Shown here: piece by piece, positions 56,412 to 64,000 of the stretch | Layout of the letters: each line of letters starts with the position of its first letter | How positions within the stretch are numbered: the first letter of the stretch is position 1 | Origin: Gimesia sp. | GTDB lineage: Bacteria > Planctomycetota > Planctomycetia > Planctomycetales > Planctomycetaceae | DNA length: 64,000 nt | NCBI GenBank assembly: GCA_002706765.1 | Contig: PAJV01000013.1 | Span: 248,001-312,000 of the forward strand | Direction of reading: 5' to 3' | The notes under the pieces: generated by a model | Told to the model about the DNA's origin: nothing | The model's database searches: none | The model's input: only the letters and a program-made list of their open reading frames with translations | Position numbers and translations under genes: made by a program

Positions 56412-59400
56412 ATGTTTCCATTCCACTGGTTAACCACTCTCCAGCAGCAATACCGTAGCCGTTTCAGAAAGAGCGCGCGGCTCAGACAACACCGGAATCG
56501 ACACGCCTGCACCCCCTGTATCACGCGCGCCACTCCCCGCCATGCGGTCGAGTCGCTGGAAGACCGCACGTTGCTGACCGCTTTCACAGTGGTGAATACG
56601 GATGACTCCGGAGCAGGCAGTCTTCGCGACGCGATCGAACAGGCCAATGCAAGTGCCGGTGCAGATACGATCTCGTTTGATGCTGCGCTGGCGGGTGAAT
56701 CGATTGTGCTCTCGACTGAGCTGCAGATCACAGATGACCTGACAATCACCGGTCTGGGGGCCGATCGACTGACCCTTGATGGAAACGGCGACAGTCGGAT
56801 ATTCAACCTGAATAATTGGATTGCAGATGAGGCAATCATAGTCGAAATAACTGGTCTGACTCTGACAAATGGATCCGCGGATAGTGGGGCTGCGATTATC
56901 AGTTACGAATCACTGTCTCTTTCGGGGATGGTTTTCTCAGACAACATAGGATCTTCTAGAGGAGGGGCCATATACTCCGATGACTGGCACCTCTCAATCA
57001 GTGACTCAGAATTTCTGCGAAATACATCCCGGTCCGGTGGTGCGATTTATAGTCAGTCAGCTTTTTTAAACGTGGAACGTGTCACTTTTACAGGCAATAC
57101 TGTAACTGGAAACAGGGACGGTACAGGAGGAGCCATCACTAACATTGCTGGTTCAATGAGGGTCACCAACTCATTTTTTTCTCAGAATACTGCATCTCGA
57201 CTGGGGGGAGCGATCCATAATTCGCAGTACAGCAGCGCTCAGATTTCCAACACGGTCTTCTCGCAGAACAGGGCTCAGAGTGGTGGGGGAATCAGTAGTC
57301 TGGAAGCGTTTCTGAATGTGGCAGATAGTACGTTCACGGAAAATCAGGCAACCGAAAACGGAGGTGCTGTTTTTGTTAAAGTTTATGAAAGCGTTGTCAT
57401 AGGATCACAGGCCACGATTTCAGGCAGTACATTCTCTATGAACTCGGCAGGAAATTCTGGAGGAGGGATCGCCAATCATTACGGAACTCTGATCGTGGAA
57501 CATAGTTTCCTGCATGCCAACAAGTCGCTGGTTATCGGTGGTGGCATTGACAACAGAGGGACTCTCACACTCCTGGGCAGTACGCTTTCTGAAAATACCG
57601 CCGACTCTTTTGGTGGGGCCATTTCCAATATACAGGAGGGGACTGCGACGATTTTTAACAGTACGCTCTCCGGAAATACCACCTTTTTTCTGGGGGGTGG
57701 TCTGTTCTCAGTCACTGCGTCCCCTGTCACGATTATCAACAGCACGATTACGGGTAATTCCGCTGTGACCTCAGGCGGCGGGCTTTACGTTCAAGGTTCG
57801 AAACCACAGATTTCCAACACGATCATCGCCGGAAATCTTGCGAATAGGAGTGCACAGATCTTCGGAGCTGATACCGGTTCAAAAAATATCGTTCAGGAAA
57901 GTGTTGAAAACCTGATCGATCCCGTCCTGCGCTTCAGCGGAGGGGCAACTCCCACCCATGCCCTGCTGGCAGGCAGTGCGGCGATTGACGCGGGCAAAAA
58001 TAATGCAGCCACTCAGGTCGGCCTTAACACGGATCAACGGGGGGAAAACTACGCGCGAATCAACGCGGGAACCGTTGACATCGGGGCGTATGAGTTCAAC
58101 GGATATACCCTGGTTGTCGATACCCTGTCCGACGAAGATGACGGTAACTATGCCACCGGTCAGCTATCTCTGAGAGAAGCGATCCGTCTGGCTAATGAAA
58201 GTCCTTTTACAGAGACGATTGTCTTTGAGGATTCCCTTTCCGGGCATACGATCATTTTCAGTCAGGAAATTGCCATTACTGACGATCTGAAAATCATCGG
58301 ACCGGGCAGAGATCAACTGACCCTCGACGGGAACGGCGACAGCCGCATTTTCAATATCAGTGACGGAGTCCAGCAGACCAGAATCCTGGTCGAAATCAGT
58401 GGCCTCACACTGACGAATGGCTACGCCGAAAATGGGGGTGCCATCCGTTGTCTCGAAAATCTTTCAATCGTGGATTTGACGATTACCGGAAATACTGCCC
58501 TGGAAAACGGGGGAGGGATTGTTAGCGACTTCGGTATTGTGACGATTTCCAATTCCAGTTTTACTGCAAACCAAGCCTCACGAGGCGGCGGTATCAGCAG
58601 CGATGCCGGACTACCGAATATCTATTCGAGCGTCTTTAATATCACCTCAAGTACCTTTGCTGAGAATATTGCCAGCGATAAAGGGGGAGGTCTTTACGTA
58701 TCTGCCTATGGCATGGAGATCTATGATTCTGATTTCACACGCAATTCAGCCGAATCAGGAGGTGGCATCTTTATTCAACAGGCATACAACAAACCACTGA
58801 TTTATAATTGTCGATTCACTGATAATACGGTGCTCAGATCTGGTGGCGGCATCCACAATGCGACTAGCGATTTGAGAGTCTATTATTCCAGTTTTACAGG
58901 CAACGCTGCAACAGGAAGCCCGTACTGGGGGGTAGGTGGGGGCCTGTATAATTCGGGATATTCAGTGCAGATATGGGGTTCGATCTTTTCCTCAAATACA
59001 GCGATATCGGAAGGGGGAGGAGTCTATCTTTTCGGAGAGGCGGACATCGGGTACACGCAATTCTCCGGGAATTCCGCTTTGTATGGTGGCGGGCTTTATT
59101 ATTGCGGAATTACATTGTCAATTTATGATAGTTCTTTCATTGAGAATGTTGCCCTGAGAAATGGCGGAGGCATCAATCATCAGGGACTGGAACTGGAACT
59201 GGAATCGATCCGCTTCATCGGGAATACTGCAGCAGAGTTCGGCGGCGGTCTCTTCAGCCGGGGAGATCTGCTGGTCCAACGCAGCTTATTTACTGAAAAC
59301 ACAACGGGCACTTTCGGTGGTGCTGTATACGCCAACTCCGCTGGAACCACTACGATTTACAATACTACACTTTCCGGAAACACGGCATTCGACCAGGGAG

Positions 59401-61091
59401 GCGGCTTTTATTCCAGAAGCAATTATCCAGTGACCGTCATTAATTGCACAATAGTTGGAAATACTGCGACCAATAAGGGGGGCGGGATTGCGATTTATAA
59501 CATCAAAGGCAAGCTGCCGGCTAACATGGTTTCTCCCATGGTTACAAACACGATTGTTGCCGGAAATACTGCAGCCTCTGATTCCCAGGTTTCAGGACCA
59601 TTTTTCAGTGACAGTAATATTATTCAGGACAGCATCCAGGGACTGCTCGATCCGGTATTGAGAGATCATGGCGGCCGGACAAAGGTGCACACCTTGCTGC
59701 CAGGCAGTGCTGCCATCAATGCTGGTAACACCTCGATTGTATGGCTGACAGGATTGCATAAAGATCAACGGAGCAATTTGGAGATTCCTCGAGTTGTCGA
59801 ATGGATCGTTGATATCGGTGCTTTTGAATATCAGGGACCATTTACCTATTTTGATTTACGTGTTGTGGAGACAGAAACTCCAGTCACAGGCAATGGTGAG
59901 ACGGAATCGATTCCCTTGGGGCTTAGCGTAATTGATGAGTGGCAACCATACTGGCTGGAAATCTGGGTCAGTTCATCCACGTTAGAGTCAGGCATATTCT
60001 CTGTTTCTCTGAATTTCAGTTACAACACTGCGATTACTACCGCCACTCGTATTGAATTCGGCTCAGCCTTCACACTGAACCAGGCGGGTACTATCAACGA
60101 TCAGTTGGGAATGATCACAGGGTTGTCCGCAGAGAGCAGTCTGACTGATGTCGGCGACGATCAATACGTTCTGTTTGCCCGCATTCGGTTTGAGTCAACG
60201 CCAGAGGATGGCATCGACCTGGACAGCAGCAGACCGTTTCTGACTGTCGCCGGTACTGAATTCTCTATCGATCAACCAGAGATCCGCTTTGTGGGAGGCG
60301 CGGAAAGTGAAGAAATCATCTATGCCTTATCTGACTTCCAGATTCAGGCGAACCCGTTTGATTTGAATGATGATGAGCGGATTAATTTTCGTGACCTGCA
60401 GATCTTTATGAACGCTTACAGGTCGCAAACAGTCACACAAAATAATAACGTGAGTCAGTTCATAGACTATAACCAGAATGGGCGTGTCGATCTGAACGAT
60501 CTGATTCTCCTGGCCATGAAGTGCGGTACGACTAAAAAACAAACAATGTCGAGCACTGTTCTGATGAACGGAGATCAGCTGTTAACCCTAGAAGCTCCCG
60601 CAACATCAACCCAGGTGAAAACACGAACGGTCACGCAGAACGCTGCAGAGACAGTACTGGAATCCGTCGTCGAGCAAATCAGTCCGCAGCTGACGTCTGA
60701 TCAACGTGAAACACTGGAGGCAGTGAATATCGAAGTCGTCGACCTGGCAGCAGGCACTCTGGGCCGCGCGGTTCCGGGTACAATTTACATCGACGTCAAC
60801 GCCGCCGACGATGGCTGGTTTGTGGATGCGACCCCCGCGGACAACAGCGAGTTTTCCTCTGCCAGCGAACTCTCATTGATCGCCTTACCCGACAGTGAAG
60901 CGGCAGGGTACGTTGATCTCTGGACCGTCATCCTGCACGAACTTGGGCACCTGCTGGGTTACGATCATGCAGATGATGGCGTCATGCAGGAAAGTCTGAC
61001 CCCCGGCGAACGTCGCCTACCGGACTGGAACGAAGAGACCGATGATTTTTTTACAGGGCTGACTCAAGGGGCAGAAATGATAGGCTTCTAA
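56412..61091 (+). CDS. giant beta-helix surface protein with dockerin-like repeats and metzincin motif
   Basis: 1559 residues from ATG 56412, chosen because MFPFHWLTTLQQQYRSRF lines up with the start of the neighbouring paralog. The very basic N-terminus leads to VESLEDRTLLTA, the planctomycete-type surface protein motif. Two right-handed beta-helix domains follow. One starts near residue 58 (FTVVNTDDSGAGSLRDAIEQ) and one near 564 (LVVDTLSDEDDGN), each with many GGGI/GGAI...STFSGNTA units as in Pmp/pectate-lyase folds. Near 1315-1372 are two EF-hand-like dockerin motifs (DLNDDERINFRDL; DYNQNGRVDLNDL). Near the end HELGHLLGYDH (1509-1519) is a HExxHxxGxxH zinc motif, followed by GVMQESL resembling a Met-turn. 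It is probably on the cell surface. Confidence 0.88.
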   Translation: MFPFHWLTTLQQQYRSRFRKSARLRQHRNRHACTPCITRATPRHAVESLEDRTLLTAFTVVNTDDSGAGSLRDAIEQANASAGADTISFDAALAGESIVLSTELQITDDLTITGLGADRLTLDGNGDSRIFNLNNWIADEAIIVEITGLTLTNGSADSGAAIISYESLSLSGMVFSDNIGSSRGGAIYSDDWHLSISDSEFLRNTSRSGGAIYSQSAFLNVERVTFTGNTVTGNRDGTGGAITNIAGSMRVTNSFFSQNTASRLGGAIHNSQYSSAQISNTVFSQNRAQSGGGISSLEAFLNVADSTFTENQATENGGAVFVKVYESVVIGSQATISGSTFSMNSAGNSGGGIANHYGTLIVEHSFLHANKSLVIGGGIDNRGTLTLLGSTLSENTADSFGGAISNIQEGTATIFNSTLSGNTTFFLGGGLFSVTASPVTIINSTITGNSAVTSGGGLYVQGSKPQISNTIIAGNLANRSAQIFGADTGSKNIVQESVENLIDPVLRFSGGATPTHALLAGSAAIDAGKNNAATQVGLNTDQRGENYARINAGTVDIGAYEFNGYTLVVDTLSDEDDGNYATGQLSLREAIRLANESPFTETIVFEDSLSGHTIIFSQEIAITDDLKIIGPGRDQLTLDGNGDSRIFNISDGVQQTRILVEISGLTLTNGYAENGGAIRCLENLSIVDLTITGNTALENGGGIVSDFGIVTISNSSFTANQASRGGGISSDAGLPNIYSSVFNITSSTFAENIASDKGGGLYVSAYGMEIYDSDFTRNSAESGGGIFIQQAYNKPLIYNCRFTDNTVLRSGGGIHNATSDLRVYYSSFTGNAATGSPYWGVGGGLYNSGYSVQIWGSIFSSNTAISEGGGVYLFGEADIGYTQFSGNSALYGGGLYYCGITLSIYDSSFIENVALRNGGGINHQGLELELESIRFIGNTAAEFGGGLFSRGDLLVQRSLFTENTTGTFGGAVYANSAGTTTIYNTTLSGNTAFDQGGGFYSRSNYPVTVINCTIVGNTATNKGGGIAIYNIKGKLPANMVSPMVTNTIVAGNTAASDSQVSGPFFSDSNIIQDSIQGLLDPVLRDHGGRTKVHTLLPGSAAINAGNTSIVWLTGLHKDQRSNLEIPRVVEWIVDIGAFEYQGPFTYFDLRVVETETPVTGNGETESIPLGLSVIDEWQPYWLEIWVSSSTLESGIFSVSLNFSYNTAITTATRIEFGSAFTLNQAGTINDQLGMITGLSAESSLTDVGDDQYVLFARIRFESTPEDGIDLDSSRPFLTVAGTEFSIDQPEIRFVGGAESEEIIYALSDFQIQANPFDLNDDERINFRDLQIFMNAYRSQTVTQNNNVSQFIDYNQNGRVDLNDLILLAMKCGTTKKQTMSSTVLMNGDQLLTLEAPATSTQVKTRTVTQNAAETVLESVVEQISPQLTSDQRETLEAVNIEVVDLAAGTLGRAVPGTIYIDVNAADDGWFVDATPADNSEFSSASELSLIALPDSEAAGYVDLWTVILHELGHLLGYDHADDGVMQESLTPGERRLPDWNEETDDFFTGLTQGAEMIGF

Positions 61092-61224
61092 CTGGACTGA
61101 GACAGACCTTGACTGACATGAAAGACAGGATCTGTTACAAAAGTCTCGCACTGTTTATTTTCCACTAAACGACTCTGATACGACCGATCTGAATCTTTCC
61201 AGATCCCAACTCGGATTTATAAAT

Positions 61225-63258
61225 ATGTTTCGCTCACAGTGGCTGACCTCACTGGCCCGCCAGCTCCGCAACCAATGTTCCCGTTCCCGGTACTCGCGCC
61301 GCCACCAGCACCACGGCTTTCACAAGCCCTCCGCCCAGGCACTCGTTTCCCGCAAGGCAGTAGAGTCGCTGGAAGACCGCACACTGCTGACCGCTTTCAC
61401 GGTGGTGAATACGGACGACTCCGGCGCAGGCAGTCTCCGCGATGCGATCGAGCAGGCCAATGCGAATGTCGGCGCGGATACGATTTCCTTCGACTCTTCA
61501 CTGGCGGGTGAGACGATTGTACTGAGCGATGAGATATTGATTTCCGATGACGTAACGATTACCGGTTTGGGGGCTGATCAGCTCACGCTGGATGGGAATG
61601 GAGACAGTCGGATCTTTAATATCGACGACTCTCTCTCGGAGTCTGAAATCATTGTCGAGTTAAGTGGCTTGACTTTGAGCAATGGATTCGCAATTGATGG
61701 CGGGGCGATCCTCAATTATGAAAACCTCACGATCACGGACTGTATCGTATCGGGGAATAGTGCATCGAATAGCTTCTTTCATGCAGGCGGCGGTATTTAT
61801 AGTGCGGCTGGCTCCCTGACAGTCTCAGGTTCTTTATTCTCTGGAAATTCAGGGTATAGCGGAGGAGGGATTGCTACTGTCAACACGATGCTGACGGTGA
61901 CGCACAGCACGTTTTCAGGTAATACAGCGCAGGAAGGCGGAGGCATAAATTTTGAGTCACCCTATCAGAATGACATCTATACTGCGTCTGTAACAAGTTG
62001 CAGATTCTTACAGAACAATGTTACTGGTAACGGTGCCGGAATTCTCTTCGAGCATGGTCAGGCATCTGTTTCAAACAGTATTTTTACGGGCAACATTTCC
62101 GACAGAGTTGGAGGAGGGATTGCAAACTACTGGACTACCTTGTTCGTAGAGAACAGTACGTTTCATCAGAACTACGCCAGAGTATATGGTGGCGGAATCA
62201 GTAACGGTGGAATATTTTCTTCAGAGGGAGGAGGAGACCTCACTCTTCTCAGTAGCACACTTTCAGAAAACAGTACAGTTAATAACGGTGGTGGATATTA
62301 CTCTAATTACGGTCTGACCAGGATTTTCAACAGCACGCTTTCAGGTAACAGTACGCTTCATTCAGGGGGAGGGATCAATGTTGGCAGGCCAATCTACGTG
62401 GATACGTACTCTGCTCCCAATGTCGAAGGCCCTGCAGAACTGGAAATATTCAACTCCACAATCACAGGAAATACAGCCAACCATAGATCCGGGATTTACA
62501 CGATATATCAGATTGAGGTTACGAATAGTATCATAGCAGGAAATCCAGCAGACGAATCTTATCCACAAAACTCAGACAAAATCACTGCCACCAGCAGTAT
62601 TATTCAGGACAGCATTGAAAGCCTGCTGGACCCGGTGTTGAGAGACAATGGCGGTACTACGAAAACACATGCATTATTACCGCTTAGCGCTGCCATTAAT
62701 GCCGGTGACAATTCCACAGCTTCAAACGCGGGGCTCATTAATGATCAACGAGGAATCGGTTTCCCAAGAATATTTGATGGTATAGTTGACATCGGTGCTT
62801 TTGAATCGCAGTCATTGCACTTTCTCGTCGACTCTACCCTGGATACCGATGATGGCAACTATTCCGCCGGAAACTTATCGTTGCGGGAAGCCATCAAACT
62901 GTCGAATGAATCAGCGTCGGTTGATACCATCACCTTTGATGCCAGCCTGTTTGATCAGACGCTCCTGCTTTACAATGAGCTGGTGATTACCGATGACGTG
63001 ACCATCATCGGCCACGGTGCCGCGCACCTGACCCTCAGCGGCGATGGAACCCGCCGGCTCTTTCGAATTGACGATGGGGATGCTGAGACTTCCATCAGCG
63101 TGGAGTTGAGCGACTTCACACTGGCAAATGGGTTCGCTTATTACAACAGTGGTGGCGCCTTCACAATCTGGAATCACTGTCCGTTTCCGATGTCGTGTTT
63201 GCAGACAATCAGGCCAGCATTTTATATGGCGGGGCTATTTTCAGTGCCGGCGACCTGA
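61225..63258 (+). CDS. second beta-helix surface protein, frameshifted, 5' part
   Basis: 677 codons in this frame. It starts MFRSQWLTSLARQLRNQ, has a basic stretch and then AVESLEDRTLLTAFTVVNTD, and is paralogous to the protein at 56412. The first beta-helix domain runs to about residue 525. A second one begins HFLVDSTLDTDDGNYSAGN. After GGAFT (about residue 647, base 63165) the frame turns into unrelated sequence and stops. The beta-helix pattern resumes in the -1 frame. The final ~30 residues here (IWNHCPFPMSCLQTIRPAF) are therefore an artefact of the shift. Confidence 0.85.
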   Translation: MFRSQWLTSLARQLRNQCSRSRYSRRHQHHGFHKPSAQALVSRKAVESLEDRTLLTAFTVVNTDDSGAGSLRDAIEQANANVGADTISFDSSLAGETIVLSDEILISDDVTITGLGADQLTLDGNGDSRIFNIDDSLSESEIIVELSGLTLSNGFAIDGGAILNYENLTITDCIVSGNSASNSFFHAGGGIYSAAGSLTVSGSLFSGNSGYSGGGIATVNTMLTVTHSTFSGNTAQEGGGINFESPYQNDIYTASVTSCRFLQNNVTGNGAGILFEHGQASVSNSIFTGNISDRVGGGIANYWTTLFVENSTFHQNYARVYGGGISNGGIFSSEGGGDLTLLSSTLSENSTVNNGGGYYSNYGLTRIFNSTLSGNSTLHSGGGINVGRPIYVDTYSAPNVEGPAELEIFNSTITGNTANHRSGIYTIYQIEVTNSIIAGNPADESYPQNSDKITATSSIIQDSIESLLDPVLRDNGGTTKTHALLPLSAAINAGDNSTASNAGLINDQRGIGFPRIFDGIVDIGAFESQSLHFLVDSTLDTDDGNYSAGNLSLREAIKLSNESASVDTITFDASLFDQTLLLYNELVITDDVTIIGHGAAHLTLSGDGTRRLFRIDDGDAETSISVELSDFTLANGFAYYNSGGAFTIWNHCPFPMSCLQTIRPAFYMAGLFSVPAT

Positions 63259-64000
63259 CAGTGACGAACAGCACGTTTGTCCGCAACTGTTCAGATTACT
63301 ATGGCGGCGCCATTTACAGTACCGAAGGTTTATTGTCGATCACGGGCTGCGATTTCACAGAAAATCAATCGGCCTATGCGGGAGGCGCAATCGTCGTTCA
63401 AAACGGTAACCTGACGGTTTCTGGCAGCACGTTTTCGGAAAACAGCAGTGCTACCTTAGGAGGGGGGATATTCATCAAGGAGGGAGTTTTAATCGTCAGT
63501 AATACGGACTTCACAGAAAACAGTTCAGGAACAGGAGGTGCGATCTATCATCAGATCTCGTCGACCTTCCCTCCCGTCTTTACGGAATTGACCATCACGG
63601 ACTGTACCTTCCAGGGCAATACGACAACCTCCAGCGGAGGGGCCGTGTTTTATTTGTCGGCGCTTTCTGTGTATGGTTCCTATTACACTGCTTATGTTGA
63701 AAACAGTCTCTTTTCAGAAAACAGCGCCATCTCAGGCGGCGCGCTGTTTTTAAGTGGAGAAAATATTCTTGTCACAGGTTCCACCTTTTTTAAAAATTCG
63801 GCAAAGTTCTACGGCGGGGGCATCAATAGTGAAAGTGATAACCTGACGATCCAGAGCAGTCTGTTCGAAAAGAATTCTTCGAACTACTGGGGAGGAGCAA
63901 TTTTTTCAAAGAGGTCCCTGGTTCTCCAAAACAGTACGCTCTCCGGCAATACAGCTGAACAGGTCGGCGGCGGCATCGCCTTTAATAACATGGGCTATGA
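63165..64000 (+). CDS. continuation of the second surface protein in the -1 frame, runs off the window
   Basis: From 63165 a frame with no stop reaches the window end. It reads NLESLSVSDVVFADNQASIL, then repeated GGAIYSTEGLLSITGCDF, GGAIVVQNGNLTVSGSTF and GGGINSESDNLTIQSSLF units. These are the expected continuation of the beta-helix. The join GGAFT-NLESLSVSD matches GGAI...ENLTITD in the first domain. One base is missing near 63163-63170 relative to an intact gene. Whether this is a true mutation or a sequence error cannot be told here. Confidence 0.8.

Noticed and set aside
63160-63172. Programmed -1 ribosomal frameshifting in the second surface protein
   Set aside because: The local sequence TTCACAATCTGG has no slippery heptamer and no strong hairpin just downstream was apparent.

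Overview
The window looks like a piece of a planctomycete chromosome, most like Gimesia and its relatives in Planctomycetaceae. This is inferred from gene content, not from a marker gene. The signs are three secreted formylglycine sulfatases, two DUF1080 proteins, Tat-exported Gfo/Idh/MocA and sugar-isomerase-like proteins, a ThuA protein, a PAS-AraC regulator, and giant beta-helix surface proteins with the planctomycete-type N-terminal motif LEDRTLL. No tRNA, rRNA, CRISPR array, phage or transposase gene was seen.

Layout. 1-3159 is the 5'-truncated carB, followed by a convergent RsmC-like methyltransferase. 4021-7533 holds a dicarboxylate symporter fused to a periplasmic binding domain and an unknown secreted protein. 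7609-13232 is a minus-strand block of two adjacent sulfatases, a 1.6 kb gene-free stretch full of intergenic repeats, and a Tat-exported TIM-barrel protein. 13368-16810 has a THUMP RNA methyltransferase convergent with a UvrD-like helicase. 16943-21775 has a HEAT-DUF1080 fusion, a Gfo/Idh/MocA protein and a divergent PAS-AraC regulator. 21914-29680 has a flavin-dependent oxidase-like protein coupled to an unknown gene, a TPR-redoxin fusion, a MoaD/ThiS-like gene paired with a BNR-repeat gene, an SGNH hydrolase and a PhoD-like lipoprotein. 29688-37997 is a minus-strand run: DUF1080, glutamate decarboxylase, a TIM-barrel glycosidase-like protein, a tiny membrane protein, acetolactate synthase and a third sulfatase.

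The most unusual region is 38185-50113. It carries a GntR/YtrA-type repressor with a perfect inverted repeat in its promoter, one ABC ATPase, and then six consecutive paralogous membrane proteins of 560-580 residues, all ending in nearly the same PFATIPLALSWNRHR tail. One ATPase serving six full-length, tandemly duplicated permease-like partners is the best candidate here for an undescribed system.

50371-55399 contains a di-haem cytochrome c peroxidase, a Lys/Glu/Pro-rich secreted beta-propeller-like protein, a 2-Cys peroxiredoxin with a clear terminator, a ThuA-domain protein and a TerC membrane protein. 56412-64000 contains two adjacent paralogous beta-helix surface proteins. The first ends with dockerin-like repeats and a metzincin motif (HELGHLLGYDH). 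The second carries a one-base frameshift near 63165 and runs off the window.
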